A stretch of 10,508 bases of DNA from Nitrospirota bacterium (GCA_003235785.1 QJYE01000468.1:1-10508), one strand, 5' to 3'. Numbered from the stretch's first letter, positions 1 to 8,113 are shown. Notes: generated by a model not told the origin, from the letters alone. Numbers and translations are program-made.

Positions 1-483
1 GTGAAAAGTTTTTTCAACGAGATCGGCGATGATGACTCCCGTTTTCAAAGTGAGAACCGGGATGCCTACAACATCATGACCGGGTTCGTGCATACCTTTC
101 GTTTTGCTCAAGACAAATATCTCCTCCGCCTGGGCTATCAGTATGACAATGAAGCGGCGGAGGGAGTGGCCTTTTCTTATCGAGGCAACCGCTTTGTGAC
201 CGGTTTTCAGGCCACTCTGCCTTGGGGAAACATAATTCTACGACACGATTACGATGTCCATTGGCGTGATTACAAAAATGACCAGGTGAACTTTACCAAT
301 GATAACGGGAATTTTGTCCCACGCAACGATACGCAACAAACCCATCTGGTTCAATTGATTAAACCGCTTCCGTACAACCTCACATTCACGGCGCAATACC
401 AACGAATTGATAATGACTCCAATGTTCCGGTGTACGATTACACCAAGAATGTCTTTACCGGGTTGATGACCTGGTCATATTAA
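1..483 (+). CDS. Outer-membrane beta-barrel protein, C-terminal fragment (5' end outside the window)
   Basis: The frame is open from the first base and ends at TAA 481-483, so this is the last 160 or so codons of a longer gene; the GTG at base 1 need not be its start. The residues alternate polar and hydrophobic/aromatic in runs of about ten (for example YLLRLGYQY, NIILRHDYDVHW, LTFTAQYQRI), separated by polar Asn/Asp-rich loops. The chain ends in an aromatic residue (MTWSY). This is the usual look of the last strands of an outer-membrane beta-barrel with its C-terminal insertion signal. The barrel family cannot be named from this part; TPR-plus-barrel proteins of the surface-lipoprotein-modifier kind are one possibility. 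The exported CHAT gene follows 75 bp later on the same strand, so the two may be co-transcribed. Confidence 0.72.
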   Translation: MKSFFNEIGDDDSRFQSENRDAYNIMTGFVHTFRFAQDKYLLRLGYQYDNEAAEGVAFSYRGNRFVTGFQATLPWGNIILRHDYDVHWRDYKNDQVNFTNDNGNFVPRNDTQQTHLVQLIKPLPYNLTFTAQYQRIDNDSNVPVYDYTKNVFTGLMTWSY

Positions 484-558
484 GCTCTGGCTATTGGCTC
501 ACCCCTCACGGACACCTGAAAGGCTGAAAACTCACCTGTTTCATTTTTGAATACGATT

Positions 559-3500
559 ATGAAAGCTGGATTTTTTCCTTTTGTCTTTTTCATGAGTCTG
601 ACGGTTTTCCCTAATTCTGCCTTATCGGATAATTCTGAATCACAAGCCACATCATTATCTGCCGTCCAAAACGCCATTGACCAGGCAGCCGTTTTGCACC
701 AAAAGGCCCTGACTCATTTGGAACAGGGAAATTATCGTGAGGCACTGGCACCTGCCAAGAAAGCCCTACAATTGCGTGAGGCCAGCATCGGTGAGACTCA
801 TTTGGATATTGCGCAGAGTCTCCATGTGCTCGGACTTGTTTATCATCATTTGGGCGACATTGAGAAGGCCAGTTCTGCGCTCACACGAGCCCTTCTGATT
901 CGGAAAGAACTGAAGGGGCCTCAGAGTCCGGAGGTGGCCGAAAGTCTCACCCACCTGGCACGGGTTTTGGTCTCTCAAAGCGACTACACACAGGCACAGG
1001 ATTTGATGGAACATGCGTTAGAAATTCGGAAAGAACAATTCGGCCAAGAGCATGTGGCTGTAGCTGAGACCTTAATGTATCTGGCGATGGTCCAGGGGCT
1101 TCAAATGAATCTAGGTGATGCACTGGCCAATCAAGCCCGGGCAGTCGAGATTTTTGATTTACAACCCCAAGCGCCTCCTATTGAACATTCTATGGCTCTC
1201 ACCAGTTACGGCGTGATTTTAGGTCGAAACGGAGAGTTTGCCAAAGGCAAACCGTTTATTGAGCGCGCGCTCATGCTTCAAGAAGAGGCACTTGGGCCCA
1301 CACATCCAATTGTGGCCAGAACCCTGGACAATCTCGCTGACCTTGAATCAAAGATGGGAGGGACTGAAGGGGCTATATCCCTGGCAGAAAGAGCTCTTCA
1401 GATTCGAGAAGATCGCTTAGGCCAAGATCATCCTGAAACGGCGGCAAGTTTAAACACAGTAGGAACGCTCTTCTGGAAACAAGGGAATCTTCAAGAAGCA
1501 GCTCAGTACTTTCAACGGGCATTGGGCATCATTGAACAGACAGTCGGAACGGTTCATCCGGTGGTTGCAGCCAATGTATTAAGTCTTGGCGAAGTCCATC
1601 GCCAGATGGGAGATCTGAGGTCTGCACATGAAAAATTTATCCGGGCGCTTAAAATTCAAGAGGACACCCTGGGATCGACTCACAACGATGTTGCGACCAC
1701 GTTAACCCGATTGGCTTGGGTGGCCACGGGGCAAGGGAATCATGGACAAGCGGCGGAATTGTTGGACCGAGCGATACGTATTCGAAGAACGGCGCTGGGA
1801 GATATCCATCCCGATCTGGCTTTGCTCCTTAATGAGGCTGCACGAGTCAAGCATCGTCAGGGAAAGCTTGTAGAAGCACGACCGTACTATGAGGAAGCTC
1901 GTCAGATTTATTTAGCAGGCAGTCGGCTGAACCAGGATTTAGATGATGTTACCTTTAGTCGTCTCCACCACCAGGGTCTTGCCAGCCTTCAAGATTATGC
2001 TCTGCTTTTGGCTCAATTGTTCGAACACCAGGCTGATTCATCGGAACCTTCCATGTTCACCCGTGATGGGTTTGTCGTAGCTGAACAAGCACGTGGCTGG
2101 CTGGTGCAGTCTGCAGTGGCGAAGGCGATGGCGCGAAAACAAGCACGTCAATCCGTTGATGTGGAGCTGGCGAAACAGCTTGACAGTCTCCGGCGACGGC
2201 GTCAGGAGTTATGGAGGACATTACATACGCTTTATGGAAAGCCTTCTTTGGATGCGGCACATACCCAGAAGATTTCCGGGGTTAAAAAAGAACTACAAAA
2301 AGTGCAATCCGATCTGGAATCCGGGTTGGTCAAACTTGAAGCCAGTTTTCCTAAATATGCCGACCTGGCTTTTCCCAAACCCCTCGACCTTCCTTCTGTG
2401 CAAGAACTGCTGGAACCTGGAGAGGCATTGGTAAGTTTCTATGTGTGGGAGCAAGTTTTGCAGATTTGGGTTCTCCGAGCCGGCCAGCCTCCAGTTTGGC
2501 ATACCGCTCCCATTGCCAAAAAAGATGTGGTCGATCTCGTAAAACAGATCCGTGCGAGTCTCGTTTCTCAGCAACGGCCCTTTGAGGTGAAAGGCGCTCA
2601 TCAATTATACCAATGGCTTTTCAAACCAGTGGAATCCTCTCTCAAGGACGTGCAGCATCTTATTATTATCCCTGATGAAAACTTGCTTCCCTTGCCTTTT
2701 GGAGTGCTCATTCCTGAGGCCAAGGGGTCGGCCTATGAACGGCTATCCCAATTATCATCCACAGATCGGTTCCAGAACGATTCGGACATTACCCTCTACA
2801 GGGAAATCGAGTGGTTAATAAAAGACCATTCTCTCACTGTGGTGCCATCGGCCTCTGCTTTCAAGCTATTGCGGCAATCGGCCAGGGCATCCTCAAAAAG
2901 CGGTGAAGGATTTTTGGGGTTTGGCGATCCCACCTTTTCTGGTAGTGGACGGAAGCGCGGAGGAATTATGGTGGAAGCACAAGAATCCAAGATTCGTTTC
3001 GACCAACTTCGTATGATGAACGCCCTTCCGGGTACCCGTCGGGAATTAATGGCTATTGCTCAGACTTTGGGCGTGGATCCTACCACTCATGTGTTTCTTC
3101 GAGAACATGCCACAGAGGCTCAGGTTCGGCATTTACTAAAAGAAGGTCGATTAGGTTCCACCCCAGTGATTTCCTTTGCGACTCATGGACTTTTGGCGGG
3201 GCAACTCTCTGGATTAACAGAGCCTGCTTTAGTGTTGACGATCCCGGAAGTTCGAGTCCCCGAGGATAACGGGCTGTTGACCATGAGTGAGATTCTTGAC
3301 TTTCAGCTTCCTCAGGTCGAGTGGGTGATTTTGTCGGCTTGCAACACGGCTGGAGGTGATGGCAGTGGACAGGGTTTGACCGGGCTGGCGCGGGCCTTCT
3401 TTTTTGCAGGAGCGAAAGCTCTTCTAGTCTCACATTGGAGCGTTGATGATTACGCGACTGAAATCCTCATGACAGAGATTTTTCGGCTTATTGCCCAAGA

Positions 3501-3636
3501 GAAGGCGCCTTCAAAAAGTTCAGCTCTGCAACAAGGGATGCTAGCCGTGATGGACCGGACAAAAGAGTCGAAGTCCCAGTATTTTGCACATCCTTATGCC
3601 TGGGCACCATTTTTTCTGGTGGGAAACGGACGATAA
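559..3636 (+). CDS. Exported TPR-CHAT protein (caspase-like CHAT domain)
   Basis: The product is 1025 aa if started at ATG 559. An in-frame TTG at 547 would add four residues, but ATG 559 starts a textbook signal peptide (MKAGFFPFVFF, then an Ala-Leu-Ser cleavage region near residue 23). No good Shine-Dalgarno precedes either start. Residues about 50-455 form ten kinesin-light-chain-type TPRs of 42 residues, with repeated 'G..HP.VA.TL..LA' and 'A...ALxIRE' patterns. A basic helical linker (about 455-615) follows. The C-terminal 400 residues are a CHAT domain (clan CD peptidase fold, as in HetF and the TPR-CHAT protease of type III-E CRISPR). The catalytic pair is intact: His in SFATHGLL (residue about 876) and Cys in LSACNTAGG (about 928), followed by the GLARAFFFAGA and SHW motifs typical of the family. 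It probably acts as a protease or protein-interaction module outside the cytoplasm. The substrate is unknown, and no CRISPR or gasdermin gene is present. Confidence 0.93.
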   Translation: MKAGFFPFVFFMSLTVFPNSALSDNSESQATSLSAVQNAIDQAAVLHQKALTHLEQGNYREALAPAKKALQLREASIGETHLDIAQSLHVLGLVYHHLGDIEKASSALTRALLIRKELKGPQSPEVAESLTHLARVLVSQSDYTQAQDLMEHALEIRKEQFGQEHVAVAETLMYLAMVQGLQMNLGDALANQARAVEIFDLQPQAPPIEHSMALTSYGVILGRNGEFAKGKPFIERALMLQEEALGPTHPIVARTLDNLADLESKMGGTEGAISLAERALQIREDRLGQDHPETAASLNTVGTLFWKQGNLQEAAQYFQRALGIIEQTVGTVHPVVAANVLSLGEVHRQMGDLRSAHEKFIRALKIQEDTLGSTHNDVATTLTRLAWVATGQGNHGQAAELLDRAIRIRRTALGDIHPDLALLLNEAARVKHRQGKLVEARPYYEEARQIYLAGSRLNQDLDDVTFSRLHHQGLASLQDYALLLAQLFEHQADSSEPSMFTRDGFVVAEQARGWLVQSAVAKAMARKQARQSVDVELAKQLDSLRRRRQELWRTLHTLYGKPSLDAAHTQKISGVKKELQKVQSDLESGLVKLEASFPKYADLAFPKPLDLPSVQELLEPGEALVSFYVWEQVLQIWVLRAGQPPVWHTAPIAKKDVVDLVKQIRASLVSQQRPFEVKGAHQLYQWLFKPVESSLKDVQHLIIIPDENLLPLPFGVLIPEAKGSAYERLSQLSSTDRFQNDSDITLYREIEWLIKDHSLTVVPSASAFKLLRQSARASSKSGEGFLGFGDPTFSGSGRKRGGIMVEAQESKIRFDQLRMMNALPGTRRELMAIAQTLGVDPTTHVFLREHATEAQVRHLLKEGRLGSTPVISFATHGLLAGQLSGLTEPALVLTIPEVRVPEDNGLLTMSEILDFQLPQVEWVILSACNTAGGDGSGQGLTGLARAFFFAGAKALLVSHWSVDDYATEILMTEIFRLIAQEKAPSKSSALQQGMLAVMDRTKESKSQYFAHPYAWAPFFLVGNGR

Positions 3637-3650
3637 CTCTTCCAGGGAAT

Positions 3651-3692
3651 GGAAAATCTTCGGTTCTCACTTACAGATTTTTCCCTTTCTTT
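3651..3692 (+). terminator. Possible weak terminator after the CHAT gene
   Basis: GGAAAATCT (3651-3659) can pair with AGATTTTTCC (3675-3684) with one bulged base across a 15-nt loop. A pyrimidine-rich tail (CTTTCTTT) follows. It starts 14 bp after the stop codon. The stem is AT-rich and the tail is not a pure T run, so the call is tentative. Confidence 0.3.
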
Positions 3693-3732
3693 AGAGCGTT
3701 GAAAAATATCGGTAAGGGTTTGAGGACTGTAG

Positions 3733-3765
3733 TTTTTTGTGATGGCTGGAGGTATTTTTTGTGAT
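3733..3765. repeat. Two 11-bp direct repeats, 22 bp apart
   Basis: TTTTTTGTGAT occurs exactly at 3733-3743 and at 3755-3765. The start-to-start distance is 22 bp, about two helical turns, which would place both copies on the same face of the DNA. It could be a pair of protein-binding sites or a chance feature of T-rich DNA. No plus-strand gene starts nearby before ugd. Confidence 0.55.
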
Positions 3766-3941
3766 AAAGTTTCAGAATTGATGAAGCCGGTTAATTTTTC
3801 CCGTTAGCCTACTAACCCTTCAAGCTCTTCAGCCATTCGGTTGGGGGATTGTGAAGCCAGAAACAAAAAGGAAGATGAAGATGAGGAACAAATGAGAATA
3901 TTCTTGGAGTGAAAAACTGTGGCTGAAGATGATGAGGAAAT

Positions 3942-4016
3942 TGGAGCGGGAAAGGGGATTTGAACCCCCGACCCTCGCCTTGGCAAGGCGATGCTCTACC
4001 ACTGAGCTATTCCCGC
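3942..4016 (-). tRNA. tRNA-Gly (anticodon GCC)
   Basis: Read on the minus strand, a full cloverleaf forms. The acceptor stem GCGGGAA (from 4016) pairs with TTCCCGC (ending 3946). The D-arm is GCTCAGTGGTAGAGC, the anticodon stem TCGCC/GGCGA encloses the loop TTGCCAA (anticodon GCC), the variable region has five bases, and the T-arm loop is TTCAAAT. The discriminator base is U and the CCA end is encoded (3942-3944). The total is 75 nt with CCA. Anticodon GCC reads GGC and GGU glycine codons. The gene stands alone, with its own promoter directly upstream. Confidence 0.97.
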
Positions 4017-4035
4017 TCTGGAGAAGTTTTGTTTG

Positions 4036-4064
4036 ATTCTAGTGGGCACCCTATAGCCTGTCAA
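4036..4064 (-). promoter_or_regulatory. Sigma-70 promoter of tRNA-Gly
   Basis: On the minus strand a perfect -35 box TTGACA (4064-4059) is followed after exactly 17 bp by TAGAAT (4041-4036), which matches the -10 consensus in five of six bases. Transcription would start near 4029, about a dozen bases before the mature tRNA 5' end at 4016. This is the strongest promoter I can see in the window. Confidence 0.85.
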
Positions 4065-4167
4065 GCCAGGTGACCATGAGATATACTTATCCTGGTTCTT
4101 AAGATAGATCGGGCAGAATCCGAAAAAAATAAAGGAATGAAATCGTTAATCTAGGGAGAAAGAGAAC

Positions 4168-5499
4168 ATGTACATCAGTGTTATCGGTACCGGATATGTA
4201 GGGCTGGTCACAGGGGCCTGTTTTGCGGAATTTGGCCTCAATGTGCTGTGTATGGACAGAGACGAGGGCCGGATTGCTTCTTTAGAAAAAGGCCAAGTGC
4301 CATTTTATGAACCAGGGTTAGCTGAGCTTGTCACAAAAAATGTGACCGCAGGGCGCCTACGTTTTACCAGCGATTTGCATAAAGCTGTGGATGAGGCTCT
4401 CGTCATCTTTATTGCTGTGGGAACCCCTTCCCGCCCGGATGGGTCTGCCGATCTTTCATTTGTGGAGGAGGTCGCCAAAAGTATTGGGACTCGCATGACG
4501 GGCTTTAAAATTGTGGTCAACAAATCGACGGTACCTGTGGGAACGGCAGATCGTGTTCGGGATATTATTACCAAGAATCAAACTAGTCCTATTAATTTTT
4601 CGGTGGTCTCCAACCCTGAGTTTCTTCGCGAAGGGTCCGCCCTTGAGGATTTCATGCGACCGAATCGGGTTGTGATTGGAGCGGACAGTCCTGAGGCCGT
4701 GGCGATTATGAAAGATTTATATCGACCGCTGTATTTAATTGAAACCCCTATTGTCGTGACCGACATTCGGACAGCGGAAGTTATCAAGTATGCGTCAAAC
4801 GTGTTTTTAGCCACCAAAATCTCCTTTATTAATGAAATGGCCAATCTCTGTGAAATGGTGGGTGCCGATGTACAGATGGTTTCGAAAGGGATGGGCTTGG
4901 ATAAACGGATTGGGTCAAAATTTTTACATGCTGGTCCAGGGTATGGAGGCTCGTGTTTTGGGAAAGATACCGCAGCCCTCATTAACATTGGATCAGAAGC
5001 CGGCTATGAAATGGTGCTGGCCCAAGCAACAAGAAAAATTAATGAAGAGCAGAAGGTGAGGATGGTAGAGAAGATTCGTGAAGCTGTGGGAGAGCTTCAG
5101 GGAAAAACGATTGCCCTTTTAGGATTGGCTTTTAAACCGAATACTGATGACATTCGAGATTCCCCGGCGTTATCTATTGCGAGACAGCTGATGGAGCAAG
5201 GATGTGCCGTACGAGCTTATGATCCAGAGGCCTTAGAAGCTTCGATGCGAGAGAACCCAAAGCTCATTCCCTGTCGGGATGCGTATCATGCTGTGGAGGG
5301 AGCTGATGCTGTGGTCTTAGTCACTGAATGGAATTTATTCCGCAATCTCGATTTTGAACAAATTGGCTCCAAGGTCAAATCCCGCATTTTTATTGACCTG
5401 AGAAATGTCTACGAACCTCAACGAATGGCCGAACAGGGATTTTATTATGTCTCGGTCGGTCGAAAACCGGCTGGAACAAACCCCCTGAAGCAGAGTTAG
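4168..5499 (+). CDS. ugd: UDP-glucose 6-dehydrogenase
   Basis: This cytoplasmic enzyme oxidises UDP-glucose to UDP-glucuronate with two NAD+. The product is a precursor for capsule, exopolysaccharide or modified lipopolysaccharide. The 443-aa length is typical. An N-terminal Rossmann domain opens with GTGYVGL (residues 7-13). NPEFLREGSA (149-158) and the central helix containing Lys207 follow. The active site is GYGGSCFGKD, with nucleophile Cys263 and Asp267. The C-terminal UDP-binding domain contains GLAFKPNTDDIRDSP and the late VLVTEWN motif. AGGGAGA (4153-4159) gives a good ribosome-binding site eight bases before the ATG. No other sugar-nucleotide or glycosyltransferase gene is adjacent, so its product cannot be tied to one polymer here. 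No clear promoter is visible; a TATACT at 4082 lacks a matching -35 box. Confidence 0.97.
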   Translation: MYISVIGTGYVGLVTGACFAEFGLNVLCMDRDEGRIASLEKGQVPFYEPGLAELVTKNVTAGRLRFTSDLHKAVDEALVIFIAVGTPSRPDGSADLSFVEEVAKSIGTRMTGFKIVVNKSTVPVGTADRVRDIITKNQTSPINFSVVSNPEFLREGSALEDFMRPNRVVIGADSPEAVAIMKDLYRPLYLIETPIVVTDIRTAEVIKYASNVFLATKISFINEMANLCEMVGADVQMVSKGMGLDKRIGSKFLHAGPGYGGSCFGKDTAALINIGSEAGYEMVLAQATRKINEEQKVRMVEKIREAVGELQGKTIALLGLAFKPNTDDIRDSPALSIARQLMEQGCAVRAYDPEALEASMRENPKLIPCRDAYHAVEGADAVVLVTEWNLFRNLDFEQIGSKVKSRIFIDLRNVYEPQRMAEQGFYYVSVGRKPAGTNPLKQS

Positions 5500-5516
5500 G
5501 CGAGCAGGGGGCTCGC
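5500..5516. terminator. GC-rich hairpin between convergent genes
   Basis: GCGAGC (5500-5505) pairs with GCTCGC (5511-5516) around an AGGGG loop, directly after the ugd stop codon and seven bases from the stop of the converging HEAT operon. The plus-strand tail (GAGTTTCTACTT) is only weakly T-rich. An alternative 7-bp stem, CCCCCTG (5481-5487) with CAGGGGG (5505-5511), would compete with it. It is probably a shared, inefficient terminator. Confidence 0.45.
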
Positions 5517-5522
5517 GAGTTT

Positions 5523-6191
5523 CTACTTCCGTTTATAGCCCATCCGATCCAACACTTTCATGATACGTTTTTGCAAGCGTTCGTCAGCTTCACCTAATGC
5601 CTGTGCCAATGGCTCGACCGCCGGCTTGCCGATTTTTCTCAAAATTTCCGTGGCGGACTGTCGAAGGTCATCTTCTTCTTCCACTAACAGTGGCACGACG
5701 TCAAGCACGCATGGTGCTCCAATTTTAATGAGCGCTTCATAGGCACGCTGACGGACATCACCAACTTCATCGCTCAGCATTTCCACCAACGGCTTTACGG
5801 CTGCTTCGACACGAAGCTCTCCAAGCACTTCAATGGCATGCTTGCGGTTCAGCCAATGCGTATCGCTCAGATCCAGCAGGGCCGCATCGGCCGCCGCAAC
5901 ATTGGGGTCTTTCGAGCGAATACGAAAACTTTTGACGATACGTTTGCCGTCTTCTTCAACGACTCGAAGTGTGGCCCCGTCGCCAATTTTAATTTTGTGT
6001 AAATCCTCAATCGCTTCTTCTCCGACGTCCAAAAGGACGGTTTTCCCGTCGTAGGCCAACAACTCCACTTCGATTTGGTTGGTCTCGAGATTGATCATCG
6101 TGACTTTTTCGGTCACAAGATTAAAGCCATCCTTTTTTGTGCCAGATTTCGGACCGATGGAGATGAGTTTTGCTGGTGCTTCATTTGCCAT
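5523..6191 (-). CDS. HEAT-repeat protein with N-terminal beta-rich domain
   Basis: The 222-aa product has no signal peptide. Residues about 1-95 look beta-rich and are unlike the HEAT part (VTMINLETNQIEVELLAYDG, then KTVLLDVGEEAIEDL and a lysine-rich SFRIRSK end). This resembles a small barrel or OB/SH3-like domain, but I do not recognise the family. Residues about 105-222 hold roughly four HEAT/PBS-lyase-type helical repeats (HAIEVLGELRVEAAVKPLVEML, DVRQRAYEALIKIGAPCVLDVV, DLRQSATEILRKIGKPAVEPLA). The chain ends in a basic tail (MGYKRK). It is the last gene of the minus-strand cluster, 60 bp after the preceding HEAT gene. TGAGGAT lies 13 bases before the ATG, a poor Shine-Dalgarno distance. 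It probably makes protein-protein contacts; the fused beta domain may bring a second ligand. Confidence 0.88.
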   Translation of the reverse strand: MANEAPAKLISIGPKSGTKKDGFNLVTEKVTMINLETNQIEVELLAYDGKTVLLDVGEEAIEDLHKIKIGDGATLRVVEEDGKRIVKSFRIRSKDPNVAAADAALLDLSDTHWLNRKHAIEVLGELRVEAAVKPLVEMLSDEVGDVRQRAYEALIKIGAPCVLDVVPLLVEEEDDLRQSATEILRKIGKPAVEPLAQALGEADERLQKRIMKVLDRMGYKRK

Positions 6192-6251
6192 AATAATGAT
6201 GTATCCTCAGGTATAAAGTGAACAAATCAAAAAATCTAAATAAAATGGTTC

Positions 6252-7019
6252 CTATTTCGAAGAACCCGGCGTCCAGCCCAAGCTGGAGAGCGCGCCCTCT
6301 ACGGTATCACGCACCATCTCATTCTCATCTTCCAGCAAGGGAACCAAGGAATCGACGGCCCGATTATTTTTTAAACGTGCGAGTGATTCGGCCGCGTTGC
6401 GGCGAACTAACCAGTCTTCATCAGCCAAGGCCTCAATGAGTGGATCCAATGCTTCAGGGTCGCCAATTTTTCCCAATGCCTCCGCCGCATGTCGGCGCAC
6501 AATCCAATTTGAGGCATGGAGTCCTTCGACTAAGGCCGTGGTGGCCCGCGAATCTCCAAGTTTTTTTAATACTCGGGCCGCATCTTCCCGAAGAGTGGCA
6601 TCCATGAGGGCATCGATTAAGCCAGGCACGGCGTCAGGGTGCCCTATGCGTTCCAGCGCCCAAATGGCCGCAGTCTTCACTCCACCGTCCTTATCATGGC
6701 GCAAGGCATGAACGAGGGGTTCCACAGACTTGTGCGCACGCAATTTCCCCAAAGCACTGGCCGCCTGTTCCCGGACCGACCATTCTTCGTCCTCTTTGAG
6801 GGCTTCGATCAGGGGATCAATGGCTGGTTCTCCAATTTTTACCAACGCACTGGTGGCAGCCTCCCGAATCACACAATCATCTTCCAAAAACATTTCTATC
6901 AGCTTCGGGATCGCCTCCGACCCAACTTCTCCCAAGCGAGAGGCGGCATGATCCCGTAACGCTTCGTTGTCATCCCGAAGAGCCGACAACAAGGGATCGA
7001 CTTGATTCTGTTCCGTCAT
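6252..7019 (-). CDS. HEAT-repeat (PBS-lyase-like) protein, eight repeats
   Basis: The 255-aa product consists almost entirely of eight 28-31-residue HEAT-like repeats of the pattern 'VxPLIxALxDDxWxVRxxAAxALGKIGDPxA'. It ends in SSLGWTPG, a C-terminal cap also seen in the gene at 8135. ATG 7019 is chosen because it overlaps the upstream stop codon as ATGA and has AAGGAG five bases ahead. An in-frame start at 7040 would read through that Shine-Dalgarno and seven codons of the neighbour. There is no signal peptide, and the His-Glu metal pairs of deoxyhypusine hydroxylase are absent. Families of this type include the phycobilin lyase subunits CpcE/CpcF and many scaffold proteins; no phycobiliprotein gene is near, so a scaffold or adaptor role is more likely. 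Repeat 5 is shortened (MDATLREDAARVLKKLG). Confidence 0.93.
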   Translation of the reverse strand: MTEQNQVDPLLSALRDDNEALRDHAASRLGEVGSEAIPKLIEMFLEDDCVIREAATSALVKIGEPAIDPLIEALKEDEEWSVREQAASALGKLRAHKSVEPLVHALRHDKDGGVKTAAIWALERIGHPDAVPGLIDALMDATLREDAARVLKKLGDSRATTALVEGLHASNWIVRRHAAEALGKIGDPEALDPLIEALADEDWLVRRNAAESLARLKNNRAVDSLVPLLEDENEMVRDTVEGALSSLGWTPGSSK

Positions 7020-8113
7020 GCAGTCTCCTTTCCAGCCCAAGCTTCTTCATCCATTTCCCTTTGTGCAGTGGCGGCTTCCAGTTTGTCAAGGATAACCCCC
7101 GAATTATAGGAAATGAGTCCATCGCGATCGGTTTTTAATCGTTTAAAGAGTTCGATATGAGGACGTAATACTTCGACATCTTTGACTTTTTCTAACGCTT
7201 CCACGGCCAAAATGCGAAGAGGACGGATAGGAATGACCTCGACATACAACTCGACGGGCCTGGCATCACCAATAAGCCCCAAGGATTTAAGCGCATGCTC
7301 CTTCACGCCGGTGTCCTTGTCCGACCGCAGGCGGTCCATCAAGGGCTCGACGGCCCGGACATCGCCAATTTTACCTAAGGTGTCAGCAGCGGCTTCTCGC
7401 ACGATCCAGTCGTCATCCTCCAAATATTCCAACAGAATTTCGACAGCTGGTCGTCCAATGCGATGAAGTTGGATGACGGTTTCTTGTCGAACCCCTTCCT
7501 TTAATTCCGATTCTTCCACGGCTCGTAAATCGTCAAGGAGTTGTTCAATGCGATCCCGGATCGCACCGAGTTTGCGCAAGGTGTCGGTGGCCAGATCACG
7601 AAGCTGAGGATCTGACATGGCATCCACGAAGGCATCGGCCGACCGAGGGTCCAGTAAATGGGCCAAAATTTCGGCGGCGCGTATGCGTATGGATTCATCG
7701 GGATCCTTCAGTCGTTCGGACAGTGGCCCGATAGACGTGGGAATCACCCCTAATAATGCCGTGACGCGTTTTTGAATACGGTCGTCCGTTAAATGTTCCA
7801 ACAGCGCGGCTGCCGTCGGTTCGTCCAGGACACCTGCCAGGTGTTCGAGCGCATCCATGGTGGCCTGACGAACCTGGTCGTCCTCGTCTTTCATGAGGCC
7901 CGCCAGAGCAAGGCCGGCTCGAGGATCACCCAGTCGTGCCAGCATCCTGATCGCTTCGATTTTATAATGCGTGGTTCCCTGACCAATCGCATGAATAATG
8001 GCTTCGACGGCTTTTGGGCCACCTTTCATGCAGGTAGACGTGGCGCGCATGCGCCGCCAGTCTTCCTCGTGATCCAGCTCAGAAATGATAGTTTCGAATG
8101 TTTCTCTTGGCAT
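7016..8113 (-). CDS. HEAT-repeat protein, 365 aa
   Basis: The N-terminus (FETIISELDHEEDWRRMRA) leads into about ten HEAT-like repeats, among them YKIEAIRMLARLGDPRA, ESIRIRAAEILAHLLDPRSA, DDWIVREAAADTLGKIGD and TGVKEHALKSLGLIGDARP. Around residues 190-225 an acidic helical segment (DDLRAVEESELKEG) breaks the regular spacing. The C-terminus is a charged non-repeat tail ending in AWAGKETA, without the LGWxPG cap of its two paralogous neighbours. There are no membrane segments or signal peptide, so it is probably cytoplasmic. The start ATG has only a weak GAAG sequence ahead of it. It lies 21 bp after the preceding HEAT gene and overlaps the next by 4 bp, so it is in the middle of a co-transcribed set. 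Confidence 0.92.
   Translation of the reverse strand: MPRETFETIISELDHEEDWRRMRATSTCMKGGPKAVEAIIHAIGQGTTHYKIEAIRMLARLGDPRAGLALAGLMKDEDDQVRQATMDALEHLAGVLDEPTAAALLEHLTDDRIQKRVTALLGVIPTSIGPLSERLKDPDESIRIRAAEILAHLLDPRSADAFVDAMSDPQLRDLATDTLRKLGAIRDRIEQLLDDLRAVEESELKEGVRQETVIQLHRIGRPAVEILLEYLEDDDWIVREAAADTLGKIGDVRAVEPLMDRLRSDKDTGVKEHALKSLGLIGDARPVELYVEVIPIRPLRILAVEALEKVKDVEVLRPHIELFKRLKTDRDGLISYNSGVILDKLEAATAQREMDEEAWAGKETA
7025..7030 (-). promoter_or_regulatory. Shine-Dalgarno that fixes the start of the 255-aa HEAT gene
   Basis: AAGGAG on the minus strand lies inside the last codons of the upstream HEAT gene, four bases before its overlap with the next gene and five bases before ATG 7019. With the ATGA stop/start overlap (7016-7019) it indicates translational coupling and rules out the longer start at 7040. 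Confidence 0.8.

Larger units (their letters stand above)
3637..3941. other. Non-coding interval between the CHAT gene and tRNA-Gly
   Basis: About 305 bp without a convincing gene on either strand. It holds the weak terminator hairpin near 3651-3684, an 11-bp direct repeat spaced 22 bp (3733-3765), a small 5-bp-stem hairpin (GTTAG/CTAAC, 3803-3816) and a purine-rich GAAGATGA-type stretch (about 3868-3940). A minus-strand reading frame at 3804-3986 runs into the tRNA gene and is not coding. Confidence 0.6.

Noticed and set aside
559..3636. Part of a type III-E CRISPR (Craspase) or gasdermin defence system
   Set aside because: The protein has a signal peptide, and no CRISPR array, Cas gene or gasdermin-like gene is present in the window.
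3804..3986. Minus-strand frame of 60 codons
   Set aside because: It runs through the 3' half of tRNA-Gly; the RGSGVQIPFPAP peptide is the usual translation of a tRNA T-arm.
7020..7040. Upstream start for the 255-aa HEAT gene (MGWKGDC...)
   Set aside because: It would translate the strong AAGGAG that serves ATG 7019, and the ATGA overlap argues for 7019.
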